64,000 bases of DNA from Takakia lepidozioides (GCA_030704615.1 CM060732.1:4588001-4652000), one strand, 5' to 3'; counted from the stretch's first letter, positions 1 through 12,107 are shown. Numbers and translations: made by a program. Notes: generated by a model not told the origin, from the letters alone.

Positions 1-53
1 ACCCGTTTGCAGTGATCAAACATTAACCAACATTTAGCCAAATCTCCTCCAGG

Positions 54-1496
54 TTACATTCGGCGGACTATGCTCACACCACTGCCTTCACCCACTGTGG
101 ACATCTTGAACAAATACACCTTGGACGAGCCCTGGCCAGGGAAGATACTGTTTTGAATGAATTCATAGCGACTCCTCCGTTTGAGGTCCATAATGTTGTC
201 CATGAATCCAGCACTGCTTGTGCCCATTCTGAGTGCATTCACCTGGTTTCAAATATTGGGAGAGCTCAACACGGAGAAATGGTCCATCACTGCATCAAGC
301 GAATCTGCATCCAGCATTGGTTGTGTCGCATCCCCTTCACCCAATATGTGTTTTTCCAGGAATGCCTTGCTAGCTGCAAATGCTATAGCAGAAGGTGTTG
401 CACAAGGGGCATTGTGGAACTCCTGCTTCAGTAGATTTCTAGCGATGTCCACGCTATCCCTGCAACTTCCTTTTGACATAGGATGCTCGTGTGTACCCAT
501 ATGAATGCAAGCACGAGTCATTGTCTTGCATCGGTATGCCACCTGGTACATACTAGTGTGGCACACAGAAACACAGGACGAGGAAAGTTTGCAAAACATG
601 CACACAAAAGTATTGGTCTTGGGAGGGGCAATCCCTGGGGTGAAAGGATCCAGGGGCACACCTTCCTACTCACTTTCATTTGGTTTAGCGCTATTTCTCA
701 GGCGAGGGCAAGAAATATTCACGCACTTGCAATGCCCAACGCAAACCAACCTTCGAAATTTCAATCCAATGTCGTTGTGGATGTTCGATGTTTTTGTCCT
801 GCACCAAGGGTGCCCGTCATGTTTCTTGTCCATGCCCTGCAGAAGCCCAGCTAGTCCACTGGAAGACGTGGAAGGGTTGAGCTCAAACAAGATGTCCCCA
901 TCAAACTCTGCTGGCACATATTGAACCCGCTGCACCCGAAGGGACTCCCAATCAACAAAACGCAGCTCGCTCTTGCACCCAGGCACCCCGGCGAGGGCTT
1001 TCAATTTCGGAATGACACTCGTTATCTCCTGCAATTTGTCATCATCCAAGAATGGAGTTTGCACTGGCGGAGAGATCTCAAAAACATCCTCCGAGGACAA
1101 GTCTGAAAGAGTCATGAATGTGGTGGATATGCTCACCTCTTGTTTCACATGAACTGGGCCCTTCTGCTGCACGACCGATGCTGTAGTGCCAGGGGTAGGT
1201 ACTGATCCTGCTGATTGTCTTCTCTCTTTTCCAAGGACGCGGTATGTGCCTGGAAGGACTCTCCACTTCCTTCCACACTCGCCAACCAATGGTCTCTTCA
1301 AGTGCCCAGAATCCAAATTCCCATCCTCGTCATACACCTCCATTTGAACAAGCAGAGAACCCAATTCCAGAGGGAACACTATAACCAGCTCATCCTCATG
1401 AACAACTGCAAACCTATCGTCATCTGCAGTGGCAGTCAGTGGAAGACTACCTGCATTGGAATGAAATTGAGCGAGTCTATCTCCCTCCCTGGACAT
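54..1496 (-). pseudogene. MULE-type transposase, N-terminal part (copy 0)
   Basis: One minus-strand frame runs from 1496 to 54 and is interrupted only by TAG at 666-668 and TGA at 249-251. After about 190 residues of variable linker it has VQYVPAEFDGD, then a Cys/His domain: KHDGHPWC near 800-830, a C-x4-C-type pair, VCMFC, and TRACIHMGTHEHP near 481-515. This pattern resembles the WRKY-GCM1 zinc fingers known from MULE transposases. After the second stop the frame (KRRSRYEFIQ, FKMST) aligns with the transposase copy at 61.98-62.2 kb, so the zinc domain and transposase core belong to one protein. The DDE core itself lies outside the window. Both stops are one C-to-T or G-to-A change from a sense codon. 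The family assignment rests on motif recognition, not a search. Confidence 0.6.
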
Positions 1497-2429
1497 GTTT
1501 TCCTAAAGTGACCCAAAGTTGCGATCCACAAAGGGTCCCCTGAACTGATAGCCCGCAATTCCTGAAAGGGGATCCACCCCAAACGAACTGAGGTGAGTAA
1601 GGGTAGCACTGACCCAAAGACTACGGGTGATGCATTCAACGGACGTAAGAATGACATGCATGGCAAAAGTCTCCACCGAACTTCACAGTCTGCCACACTG
1701 GGAGATACCAACCAGAAAAACTGTTTTCAAAGACAAGAAGCCACAAGAAGCCGTGTTGTATTTGGATGAAAAGCAAACCCTCAACATGACATGAAACCAT
1801 CCATTATCGAAAGACGGCAATGACCCCGGAGACCAGTAAACAAGAAACCCCGAATCTAATGAGGTTGTGCTGTGTCAGAAGAGCACAGCACAAACACTGA
1901 CACTCCGGGGGACACCTCGCACGAATGTGTGCAACACATCACCATTGTCGACACAAACTTTTATACCGAATGACCGCATTGCGATGGTGATGGCAAAATG
2001 CAAACCGCTGGGTAGGCAGTACAACATACGTGGATGCATATGTGAAGCATCACAATTATTGCGAATCTGCAAGTACTGCTCGAAATTGAACTAGCAATAG
2101 ATTTTTACGGCACTTCGGAATTTGAAAGAATGCAAGAGGGCTGCCAAGAATTGGCAGCCGGCGAAGTACATCTGACATATATCACAAGTACATGCAACGG
2201 CATTGGAAGTGCCACCACTTCTTTTTTTGGATAATACAAAGACGCAGAAATGGATGAATTCCGTTCGCACACAATGATGACACCCGCATCCAAATACGGT
2301 TAACAATGTCCAATTTTTATTTTGGTTACATGCCAAAGCAACCCTTGTTGCAAACGTCAAACTGGAGAGCTCTAGAGGCAGCGTGGGGAGCCCTTGTTTC
2401 CATCGGAGTCGTTATACTTTACGAGCACT
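1497..2429. other. No recognisable gene
   Basis: About 0.9 kb between the transposase start and an acidic broken frame. A minus-strand frame open from 1711 overlaps the transposase start but has no recognisable motif and may be upstream exon or leader sequence. I see no repeats here. Confidence 0.5.
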
Positions 2430-2790
2430 AGGGACAGGAATAGAGCGAGACGTAGAATGAGGATGGAAAGAGTAGACGAAGAGGAATAAGAGGAAGAAGA
2501 GGGCAAAGAGGAAAGTTTGGCGATGGAAGAGCTGGATTCTGGACAAGAACAACAGCCCGCCATACTTCCGGGAACAGGTGAGGAGGAGACTGCATCCGAG
2601 GGAGAGTCGGACGCCAAAGATGATGTTGATGCTGGACTCACGAAGAAGTAGATAGTGGAAAAGAGGATGGGGGAGATGCTCTAGAACATGCTCGGCGTAG
2701 AGAGCAGTCCGAAGCGCAAAGGGTCTCCGGCAATTGGGGAGTCTTCTGGAGAAGCTAAAAAAAAGGTACAAGTGATGTCCACACCTATTT
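2430..2790 (+). pseudogene. Broken acidic, Glu/Lys-rich reading frame
   Basis: A plus-strand frame rich in Glu, Asp, Ser and Lys (for example EEETASEGESDAKDD and SPKRKGSP) is interrupted by TAA near 2487 and by two TAG codons. The composition resembles the charged disordered linkers of the family-M genes, but no domain is visible and similarity cannot be shown by eye. It could be a decayed exon or chance low-complexity sequence. Confidence 0.25.
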
Positions 2791-3545
2791 GGAAGCTCAA
2801 ACAGAGTGCGGCAACGCACACTATTTGAGCCCTGTCTTTGTGCTTTATTTTTTATGTGAAAATCGGTCAAGATGGGCCTGTTTGTCTGGTTCAATCCACC
2901 ACTGATTGGAATCTCAAATAGTGTGCGGCAACGCACACAATTTGAGACCCCATTTGTGCTTCTCTTTTGATATGAAAATCGCCCACATACGGCATCTCTG
3001 TCTGGTTCAATCCACCCCTATTTGGAAGCAGTGTGCGGAAACGCACACTGCTTGAGCCCCAATTAACTTTGTGCTTGTTTTTTGATACGAAAATCGGCCA
3101 CAAACGAGCTTGTCTGTCTAGTTCAATCCACCACTATTTGGAAGCTCAAACAGTGTGCGGCAACGCACACTATTTGAGCCCCGTTTTTTGCTTGTTTTTT
3201 GATGTGGAAATCGGCAACATAGGGCCACTCTGGCAGGTTGAATCCACCCCTTATTAGAAGCTCAAACAGTGTGCGCCAATGCACACTGTTTGAGCCCCCC
3301 TTTGTGATTCATTTTTGTTGTGAAAATAGGCCACATAGGGCCACTCTGGCAGGTTGAATCCAACCCTTATTGGAAGCTCAAACAGCGTGCGGCAACGCAC
3401 ACTGTTTTGAGCCCCATCTATGCTTGTTTTTTGATGTGAAAATCGGGCCCCTAAGGCTACTCTGGCAGGTTGAATCCACCCCTTATTGGAAGCTCAAACA
3501 GTGTGCAGCAACGCACACTGTTTGAGCCACATTTTTAGCTTGTTT
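2780..3545. repeat. Tandem array of seven GNRA-loop hairpins (116-bp unit)
   Basis: Seven tandem units carry an inverted repeat with arm CTCAAACAGTGTGCG, a four-base loop and its complement. Loops start at 2811, 2928, 3038, 3160, 3276, 3392 and 3508, so intervals are 117, 110, 122, 116, 116 and 116 bp. Loops read GCAA, GCAA, GAAA, GCAA, CCAA, GCAA and GCAA, so six of seven fit the GNRA tetraloop rule. Between hairpins the unit has a conserved T-rich stretch and a motif reading GGTTSAATCCACC. The array lies just beyond the 3' end of gypsy element A and may be in or next to its long terminal repeat, but no second LTR is available for comparison. Confidence 0.85.
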
Positions 3546-3765
3546 TTTACCTCTCCCACTTTTGTAAGCTAGCATGCATTCTACACACTAGCCAACCACA
3601 CCATGCATCACCATTCCAAACAAAATAGGACGCACAACATTTGGAACCCATTTCCTTTATAACAAATTTTTGTACAATACAAGTTTTTGCAATCGGATTC
3701 ATAAGCTTAGCTAAGCCGGGCTAAGCATGCATTTCCTCCCCCATGCTCCAAGGTTGATGTCCCCA
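3546..3765 (-). mobile_element. Possible start of gypsy A 3' LTR
   Basis: On the minus strand, just after the polyprotein stop, a purine run (GGGGGAGGAAATGCA near 3730-3745) looks like a polypurine tract. It is followed by TGCTTAGCCC, a possible LTR start. The 5' LTR is missing because the element is cut off near 8370, so the LTR cannot be confirmed by comparison. Confidence 0.35.
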
Positions 3766-5415
3766 TCAACGCTTCTTCCGCTTTTGAGGTCGCCCTTCGA
3801 AAACTGCAACCGCCTCGGATGCGTTTCCAATTTCTGAGGCACGCATCCAAGATGCCTCCACATGATGATAGCCCTTCCATTTGACGAGATACTTTGTTTC
3901 TCGGTTCTTGAACCTCCTCGACTTAAGTACTGCCTCCACCTCGTACTCAGGTTCATTTTCATGATCCAACAGCACAGGTGGCGGACGCAACACTTGATGC
4001 CGATTCGGACGCGCTTCATATTTGAAGTAAGGCTTCAAAAGGGAGACGTGGAATACTGGATGCACCTTGCTGTTTGCCGGCAGCTCCAATTCATACACAT
4101 CCTCATTCATAACCTTCCGGATGCGAAAGGGTCCCGCATACGGAGGTACGAACTTTGGACTCACTTCCGGAGGTAATCGGAAATTCTTGATGTTCAACCA
4201 GACCTCCATGCCTGCCTCAAACTTCACTTCCCTTCGCTTCCGATTCGCCTGCCTTTCATACCGTTTCCTAGCTTTGGCAATGTTGTACTTTGCGAGCTTC
4301 AACAAACGCTCGCGTTCTTCCAGTACCGCCGCTACTGCCGGTTCCTCAACGTCCTGGGCGGCCCAACTTATCGGCACCAGAGGTGCTTTTCCATAGACCA
4401 ATACGAAAGGGGAAACTCCCGTTGCGGAGTGTTCTGTATTATTATAACAGAACTCTGCCGCGTCTAAGTGTTCCACCCAGTCTGTTTGGTCTGCCGATAC
4501 GTAATTCCGCAAGATTTGCTTCACTACGGAATTCCCTCTTTCCGTTTGGCCGTCGGTCGTAGGTCAGAAGGCGGTGCTCATCTTCAGTCTCGTCCCCATC
4601 TTCTTCCAAAGTGCCCTCCAAAATTTACTCGTAAACTTTGGATCGCGGTCCGAGACAATATCCTTCGGGACTCCATGATGCTTTAAGACGTGGGCGAAGT
4701 AAAGTCGCCCTGTTTCCTGTGCCGTTGCCGTCTCCTTGGTGGGGATGAAATGGCCCATTTTACTGAACCTATCCACCACCACCATGATTGCATCGAATCC
4801 TTTTGACAGCGGCATAGCAGTCATGAAATCCATCGAGACGCTTTCCCAAGTCCCCTCTGGAATCGGCAAGGGTTGTAACAGCCCCGCTTGCTTTTTGTAC
4901 TCGCTCCGGTTTTGTTGGCATGTGGTGCATGTCTTGACATACTCCTCTGCCTCCTCCCTCAGCTTGGGCCAGAAATATTCTTTCTTCAAGAGTGCCGCAG
5001 TGTGCTTGGCTCCGCCGCGGCCCGCAAGCAGGCTATCATGGCATTCTCTCAAGAGGCTATCTCTGATCCCTCCATTCGGCACGTAGAGACGCTTTGGCTT
5101 ATACCGGAGCAGTCCATTTTGCAAGTGGAACTGCGATTTAACCCCCATCCTCAAGTCCTGCATCACGGACTTCGCCAGCTCATCCTTTTGGCAAGCCTTC
5201 CGGATCTTCTTTTGGAGCGCCGTCTCGCCCCTGTACACCAACAGGAGCTGCTGCTTTCTACTTAAAGCATCGGCCACCACGTTGTCCCGTCCTGGTTTGT
5301 ACTGGATATCCACGTCGAACACCGCCAAAGTATCTTGCCACCTAAGTTGTTTTGGGGACAACTTGGGCTGCGTGGCAAAATACTTCACCGTGACATTGTC
5401 CGTGAACACCTTCAC
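3766..5415 (-). pseudogene. Gypsy A: RNase H end, integrase and chromodomain
   Basis: This is the C-terminal third of the gypsy A polyprotein. It starts with the last part of RNase H (KVFTDNVTVKYF; ADALSR). The integrase follows: an HHCC zinc module (CTTCQQNR), a core with MDFM, VVVDRFSKMGHF and VSDRDPKF, and after a TGA stop at 4564-4566 the TDGQTER segment carrying the catalytic Glu. The C-terminus has LVYGKAP, a GPFRI-type segment and a chromodomain (EYEVEAVLKSRR, KYLVKWKGY, ASWMRASE), ending in a basic tail. The chromodomain places it among chromoviruses, whose integrases direct insertion to marked chromatin. Upstream and downstream parts share the same frame, so the stop is a point lesion and there is no frameshift. 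Confidence 0.9.
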
Positions 5416-5439
5416 TGGGTTGGAACCAACATAGTGGCG

Positions 5440-7368
5440 CTAAAGCTCAAGACAATGCACCACCGCCTTCATCTCTTTCTCGTGCGTCGGCCACCGTCGC
5501 TCCACTTCATTCAGTTTCTTACTTTCGTAAGCCACTGGACGTCCATCTTGCATCAGTACACCCCCAATCGCGAAGTCCGACGCATCTGTATGAATCTCGA
5601 ACGGACGATCGAACTCCGGGATTTTCAAGACTGGAGCTTCCGCCATCCGCTGCTTCAATTCAGCAAAAGCTTGGCCACAAAAGGTGTTCCATGCCCAGAC
5701 TTTGGATTTACACAGAAGGTCTAACAGCGGCCCCGCGATCTTGGCGAAATTTCTCACATACTTCCGGTAATAGGAGGCGAGTCCTAGGAAGGATCGCACT
5801 CCCGGGACCGAAGTCGGAGGCTCCCAGTCCAAGATTGCCCTCACCTTTCTGTCATCCATTTTGATCCCATCCTGTGTAATCACATGCCCCAGGAACTCCA
5901 CTTTTGTGACCCCAAATTCGCACTTTGAAGCTTTGGCATACAACTTCCATTCCCGCAATTTCTGGAACACCCTTTTGAGGTGCTCCAGGTGCTCCTCCTT
6001 TGTTTTCGAATACACCAAGATGTCGTTGATGTACACGATCACAAAGTCATCCAACCACTCCTGGAAAAGGCTGTTCATCAGTGTGCTAAAGGTCGCGGGA
6101 GCGCTGGTGAGTCCAAAAGGCATCACCAAGAACTCATATGAACCATACCTTGTCCTGCACGCGGTCTTCTCCTCATCTCCTTCCGCCACTCGAATTTGAT
6201 GATAGCCGGAGCGCAGATCGATCCGGCTGAAATACTTTGCTCCTGCCAACCGATCAAAAAGGTCGTCGATCCTTGGCAAAGGGTACCGGTTTTTGATAGT
6301 CACCTTATTCAAAGCCCTGTAATTGACACACATCCGCAGCGTCCCATCCTTCTTGTCTGCGAATAGCACCGGGGCTCCGTAAGGTGACTTACTCGGCCGG
6401 ATGTACCCCTTTGACATTAGATCTTTGAGCTGAGTCTTCAGCTCGACCAACTCTCTATGGCTCAACCGGTAAGGCGCCTTGGCAGGCGGTTTCGATCTCG
6501 GTATCACCTCAATCTTGTGGTCAACTCCTCTTCGCGGTGGCAAGCCGCTTGGTAAATCCTCCGGCATCACATCTTGGTATTTCTCCAAAATCCCCTTGAT
6601 CCAATCTGGGCTCGACTCCCCATCGCCTTCTCCCTTCACTTCTCTAATGTACAGAAAAAACTGGGGCTCGTGTGCCTCCTCCACGGCCCACTCCTTTGCT
6701 GACAGAAGGTTTATTTGCCCTCCCACGGGTTTGGGCGTTTCCGACACTCGTAAGACCTCGCTACCATTCCCACATGGCAGCGTGACTACTCTCTTGCGGC
6801 CATCTATGACCGCTCCGGATTTGCTCAAAAAGGTCATCCCCAAAATGAGATCCACTCCATCGATCTTGCAGATGGTGAAGTTCTCACGTCCCTCCCAACT
6901 CCCCAGTTGAAGAGGAACATCAAACGCCAACCTTGTCGCCAATTGCGGTTCTCCTTTGGCAGAACGCACCTCAATAGAGGCCCCCACGTCACTTGTCGGG
7001 AGTCTCAGCTTTTGTGCCGTTGCCGGTGTCATGAAGGAGTGCGACGCTCCTGTGTCCACCAACAACGACACGTTAGTTCCGGATATTATCCCATCCACGA
7101 ACAATAACTGACTCCCTTTACGTAAGGCGCCAGTTTCCTGATACAACTCACAAGAAAATTTGCCTACCTTGCAAGTCCTGGCGACCACTGCTTCCACCAA
7201 GCGACTGATGGTATCTTCCGACAGCTCTGTGGTCGCCCGAGTCATGTTCAATTGCCGGGGCTTCGTGCACTTCTTGGCCATGTGCCCGGGCTCCCCGCAA
7301 TTGAAACACACTCCATCAAAGGTCGTCTTCTGTCCGCCATAGGCCGCTCCACCCGCTTTTCCTTTCAA
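5440..7368 (-). pseudogene. Gypsy A: zinc knuckle, protease, reverse transcriptase, RNase H
   Basis: In order this segment contains a CCHC knuckle ([14 protein letters not shown]), an aspartic protease active site ([12 protein letters not shown]), the RT fingers and palm ([43 protein letters not shown]) and RNase H ([14 protein letters not shown]). The RT catalytic box reads VYINDILVY rather than Y-x-D-D: the first Asp is Asn (codon 6025-6027), which should abolish polymerase activity. A second unusual residue is Asn in [10 protein letters not shown], where Asp is usual. The segment ends at TAG 5440-5442 inside RNase H. It shares the frame of both neighbours. Both Asn codons and the stop are single transition changes of the kind left by methylcytosine deamination. 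Confidence 0.92.
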
Positions 7369-7389
7369 AGCACCGGGTGCCGCCTTGAC

Positions 7390-8328
7390 TTATGAAGGCC
7401 CTCCCTTCGATTTCCACGTGCCATTATCGCCGCGTGGCCTATCCCACTTCTTTTCCAGTCGGAAGGAGTCACCTTCCCGCCGGGTCTTCTTGTGGTTCAG
7501 CTCCGTACGGCCTTGTCTTTCACCCTTAGGGACATCCGAGAAACATTCAGCCCTCTTAATTGCTTCGTTCAAAGTCTTAGGTGGCTTCTCCTCCAACTTC
7601 CGCCTGGCCCATGGGGCCAGTCCCGCCTCAAAGTTGAAGACCATTTCTGGTTCTGCCATGTCCGCGACTTCGAGCAACATCACATTGAAAGCCTAGACAT
7701 ATCCCCGAATGTCATCTGTTTGCTTCAAATTCCTCATCTTGTCCCGAGCGAGCCAGGACGCGTTGAGGGGCACAAACTGCCTCATCATCAATTCCTTGAA
7801 CCCACTCTAGTTCAAGGTTTCCGGGCTTGGACCTCGGTTGTGAAGGCGTTTCTGCCACCATTGTTGAGCATAGCCCCTCAAATAGGTGGGAGCCACTTCC
7901 ACCCGATCCTCGTCACTCAACTTGGCCGCCCGGAAGTACTGCTCTAGCTCCAAGAGCCAGGTGTTGAGTGCCTTCCGATTTCGGACGCCCTCGAAGGTGC
8001 CGGGTTCCTTAGGCTTCACCTTAAACTTTGCCTTAGTGGAAGTGGCATTAGCCACCTTCAACACGTCTTTCAACGTCCCGGCAAATTGCGCCAACAACCC
8101 TTCCCAAAAGGCTGTCGGCATGGGAGGCATCTGTTGGTCGGTCGGAGCTCTCAGGGATTCCTCAGGCTCCGACTCCTCAGATTCCTCCCACTCTTGAGCG
8201 GCCTCGTTTTTGGAAACATGCATTGCTTCCTCAAACGGCCGCCTCAGTGACACGTCGCCCCCATCGGGCTCACCAAGATCATCATCTTTTGGGCCGTTCC
8301 GCTTTCGCTTTGGCTTGCCCGACCCCAT
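7390..8328 (-). pseudogene. Gypsy A: gag region
   Basis: The polyprotein starts at an ATG ending at 8328 with a basic N-terminus (GSGKPKRKRNGP) and an acidic stretch. The gag capsid core follows (ALNTWLLELEQYFRAAKL, LRGYAQQWWQKR). TAG at 7807-7809 and 7693-7695 and TAA at 7390-7392 interrupt the frame, and after each stop translation continues in the same frame into recognisable gag (MAEPEMVFNFEAGLAPW) and on into the zinc knuckle. Only about 40 bp separate the start codon from family-M sequence at 8372, so the 5' LTR and primer-binding site are absent and the element is truncated. Confidence 0.85.
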
Positions 8329-8475
8329 GATAAGGCCAATCCCAAGGACGATCGCGTACCGAATTCTAAGCTTTGTGTGTCATCCTCAAGGTGAAGGCGG
8401 CAGACTCCTCCCTGCTCAAGAATGCCATGGCGGACCTCAATTCGTAAGATTCTCATACCCTCCTATGCACATCTG

Positions 8476-8499
8476 AAATGCGGTGCCGCATTTCGGATT
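8476..8499. repeat. Short palindrome in family-M intron
   Basis: A copy of the palindrome AAATGCGG-TG-CCGCATTT lies in the first intron of M copy 1, between the donor at 8444 and the acceptor at 8555. The same intron position in M copy 3 carries one near 44795. Confidence 0.85.
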
Positions 8500-9677
8500 C
8501 CAATAAGTTTTGTTTCCGTGCTTCAGTGGACTGAATTGGAGAATGTGCCTTGTAGGGTCACTGAAAATGCGTACGTACATACCCATATGGCACATATGCT
8601 GTATAGGGTGAGGAAAACTGGTCGCACTGACCCGCACATGTTTGCCGAAATGCTGGAGCCCGAGCTCATTCAAAAAGCCGTGGCAAAAACCGACCGGACA
8701 TGGTATCGCCTCACTATGGATGGAATGGTGGAGGTGATATACGAAGTAAGTTGTCCTTCCATTTTCCTCTGCTCATCCTTCTCCAATTTCCAGTTACCTT
8801 TCCATATGGATCGAATGTAATGCTTCTGCATGTTTTTCTCGGCAATCAAACATCAAGCTGGATTTGGCCAATGCCAAACTTTTCTTCATGGAAAGTGAGG
8901 GGCAGTTAAAAACGTTACAATCATTGACCGAGCACTTGAAGGAAGCCGGGGTCAAGTCCAGAACCAAATACAAGTCAAAGCTTGTGAAGCTGGTGGCCAT
9001 TGCAGATCCGACACTTGGAAAGAACTTCATCCCCGAGATTGCAAAACATTATTCTCGGGCCATGCAGCCGACAATGCAGTTGGAGCAACTACATCACCTG
9101 TCAACGGCATGTGTGGAGGCAAAAGAGAAGGTAAGGTTTCAATGCACTGAAGTTCCTTCCTAGCAATAGCCACTCTACTTCCTGCTCCTGACATTGGATC
9201 GGAAATGGCAGACACGGTGGCTGTCAATCTGGAATGCATTGGAGAGTATAAGGACCATGTGGTCTTTTCCACTCGAAGTTTCCGACCCTGCAGTGGATGT
9301 GTGGCTCAACCGCATGACTTGGTGGTTCCAGGTAATTCAAGGTACTTCCCTCAATTTGCTTTGTTGGCATGAATTCCGTGAACTGCTATGTGACAATGCA
9401 TGTTGAAAACGCAGGTAATGACGAATGCGAAGGAGCAAGTGCATACAAATTTGTTCGGCTTGTATGTGAAATGGGATGGAACACAGACATTGGAAGACTA
9501 CGTGACACGTTTCAGATGTGCGTACAAGGACAACCTCTTCGCCAGGGAGCTGCAGGCAGCAAGAAGGAGCGTGGAGTTTACACATCAGGAGGGGGCGGGA
9601 AAAGCTGCAATGCAAATTGTGTACAGGTGAAGCCGAACTCCCGTTGTATGCAAAAGCTGGGTTATGAGGTTTGCCTG

Positions 9678-9700
9678 GGAAATGCGGCACCGCATTCGCA
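9678..9700. repeat. Short palindrome in family-M intron
   Basis: AAATGCGG-CA-CCGCATT lies in the intron 9627-9773 of M copy 1. The equivalent intron of M copy 2 is expanded into the 146-bp array at 37.7-38.4 kb. Confidence 0.8.
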
Positions 9701-10909
9701 CTTTATGTTTTTGGTTGCACTCTGCGAATACATTGGTCATAACTTGTGCTCACGCATTCTGACTGTCTTGCAGGTATATGAAATACGTGCTTCTTAAGAC
9801 AGGGGCCCTGGCTCAAGAGCCCCCGTTCTTCATGGCTTGGACCATGGCGGGCCCAAGTTGTGGCATGCCGCGCATCTCGTTGGATGCCCGTGGTACCTGG
9901 ACATGTTTGCCGGACTCGTTGACGAATCGGAGAAAGATCTGCACGCAAAAGCGGAGGAGAAGAGAAGGGAAAGACGTGTCCCTGCTGGGCCTGAGTCGGC
10001 AAAGGACGCTACTGCTCTGGAACAATCCAGAAAGGCAATTGAGATGGCACAGAAGACGGTGGATGCAGCTGTGCAGGCTCAACAGAAGGGGTCAAAGAAG
10101 AGGACTCGCCAGCAAGGAGTAGCAGTTGTGACACCCAAGAAGACAAAGAAGCAGAAACAGAAAGAGCAGGAAGAGGGTGATGAAGAGGACTCCGATGGAG
10201 ACTTTGCAACCAGCCCACCCCCCAAAACACAACCGAAATCCCATGCGCCCACCGTTGTCACGAAAGGGACGAGAACAGGCTCAGCAAAGAAGGCACTCTT
10301 CAACCCCCCGGGGGGGCACCCTTTCGAGCCGCTGGAAATGAAGAGGCCGAAAGTAGAGCCAGAAACAATAGTTTGGTGTGTGAATGAGAGTTTCTTGGCG
10401 GCTTTGGATGGACGGGCAGCTAAGTTGGCATACATCAAGACCATGGAGGGTCTGAAGGGCAGAGCGCTGAAGAAGGTGGCTGCCGAAGAGCCTTCCGACA
10501 CCCCTGGGTTTCTGAAGATGGTCTCGTTCTTTGAGAAGGTGTGTGCAGGGAAGGATTGCAGGAGGGGTGGAAAAGCCACCGAGTGGTCTTGCGATATGAT
10601 CATCTTGGATATTCCGGATGGAGAGCCTGTGGAAGGACTGCGTGCTTTGCCATCTTGGAACAGGTACTCCGAGGACTTTTGGAAAAAAGGATTCAGGCTC
10701 GCCCGCATGGTGTTGGATGACAGAGGCCGTGTCTTGTCCTTGCGAGCAAAGGCAAAAACACGGAGGCAGGAATTGCGAAGTGGACCCGCAAGAGTGCCGT
10801 CCCAATTCTGAAGAAGAAGTGGACGTGCATCAACACATTGGGCCTTCGGTCGGAAGGGAAGAAGGTAATTACCACATTGACAATCGTCCTTTCATTTTGT
10901 AAGCTGTTT

Positions 10910-10933
10910 TGAAATGCAGTGCCGCATTCGAAT
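10910..10933. repeat. Short palindrome in family-M intron
   Basis: A slightly degraded copy (AAATGCAG-TG-CCGCATT) lies in the intron 10865-10960 of M copy 1, about 30 bp before the acceptor. Confidence 0.7.
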
Positions 10934-12107
10934 TCTAATCGTTCTCTACTGTGTATGCAGACGAAGCAGTTCGATGCATATTGCTTTGTGAAGGAGAACT
11001 TGACCTTTGCTTCCCGGAAGGATGGATTGTTGGTTGACCCGAACTGCGACCCCATCGATTACGACGTCCTGTTCAACAACGTTCCCACGGAACTCCTCCC
11101 TCATAGCCTCACTTCAATGGATCCCCTGCTGTATTCACGGACTCGGAGCCCTGCCTTCATCCAGACAATTATGGAGGCATGCACTGACCTGGAGGGCAAA
11201 GTGCTGGACCTCATATGTGGAACAGGTATGCATATTCTGGTACTATGTTGTTCTACAAATTCTCATTATGTTCAAATTTGCCATTTCTCAAGGGCCATGT
11301 TTTAATGAGTGGATGCCATTCTAACATGTGCCTCAATGTGGGCTGGGCGGTTTTCCGACCGACAACTCTTTGCCTACGAGGAGGACACATCCGTTTGGGG
11401 ATCCCATCTGGAAGGGCTTCAACGGAATGTGAAGGCTCCCATTGCAGCCACAGATTCCTCGGAGGATTCCTCGGACTCGGAGGAAGAGACAATGGACATT
11501 GATGCCGAGGAGAACCCGGAATATGCGTGAGTGCAAACATTGTAAGTTTGCAAAGCCTTTTGGGTGATTTTTTGTCACACGCATTTCCGGACTGTGGTTC
11601 TCATTGGTCTGGTGAGTGATTGTTATGTGCAGGATTCCAAGATCCGGGTCGAAACCAGTGGCGCCTACATTTCTTGCTAGGGAGAATGTCCCGTTCTTTG
11701 CGAGGACCGACTTCATGAAGAGCCCAGTGAAGGACTACTCCCTTCCTAGTTATGCAGCTAAACTTGCAAAGACAGCGATTAGACGATGTGAGAATCCCAG
11801 TAAAGTAGAGCTGATTTTGGAGAGGGCTAGGGAGGACAGAAGGATGCGGAAAGAGTTGGCAGCAGCCGAGACAAGTAGACGGGTGCGGAAGTATGTATGT
11901 GATACAGCGGAAGAGAGCGATGCAGACAGGGAGGATGACGACCCAACGGAGGTGAGATGGTCAGTTCCGCAAGGGGAAGATGGGATTTTCGAAAGCCTCG
12001 CCAACGAGCAGTCCGCTGGACATGAGAAAGACAATGAGGGGGTGGAAGGGGAGCAGGACAGTCAAGGACAGGATGACAATAGTGATGATGATTTTCAAGA
12101 TTGGTAG

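Larger units (their letters stand above)
8372..12107 (+). pseudogene. Family M copy 1: ParB-tail plus DNA-methyltransferase-like gene
   Basis: About nine exons can be placed by comparison with copy 2: about 8372-8443, 8556-8745, about 8850-9130, 9212-9331, 9415-9626, 9774-10864, 10961-11225, about 11328-11526 and 11633-12107. Most have GT-AG borders. The first exon is only the tail of the ParB-like domain, so the N-terminus is lost at the junction with gypsy A. Exon 6 carries basic PKKTKKQKQK and the segment SCDMIILDIPDGEPVEG (near 10585-10625). Exon 7 has SRTRSPAFIQTIMEA and LDLICGT, and exon 8 has SMWAGRFSDRQLFAYEED. This order (catalytic-type motif, then motif X, then the SAM loop) matches permuted beta-class amino-methyltransferases. 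Lesions are a deletion/frameshift near 9835, a frameshift near 10741 and a degraded acceptor before exon 8. The last exon ends acidic (NSDDDFQDW). Confidence 0.7.

Noticed and set aside
3766-8328. Stop-codon readthrough or an alternative genetic code in gypsy A
   Set aside because: All three stop codons occur, at positions with no common context, and the RT active site is also mutated in the same way. Ordinary decay explains it.
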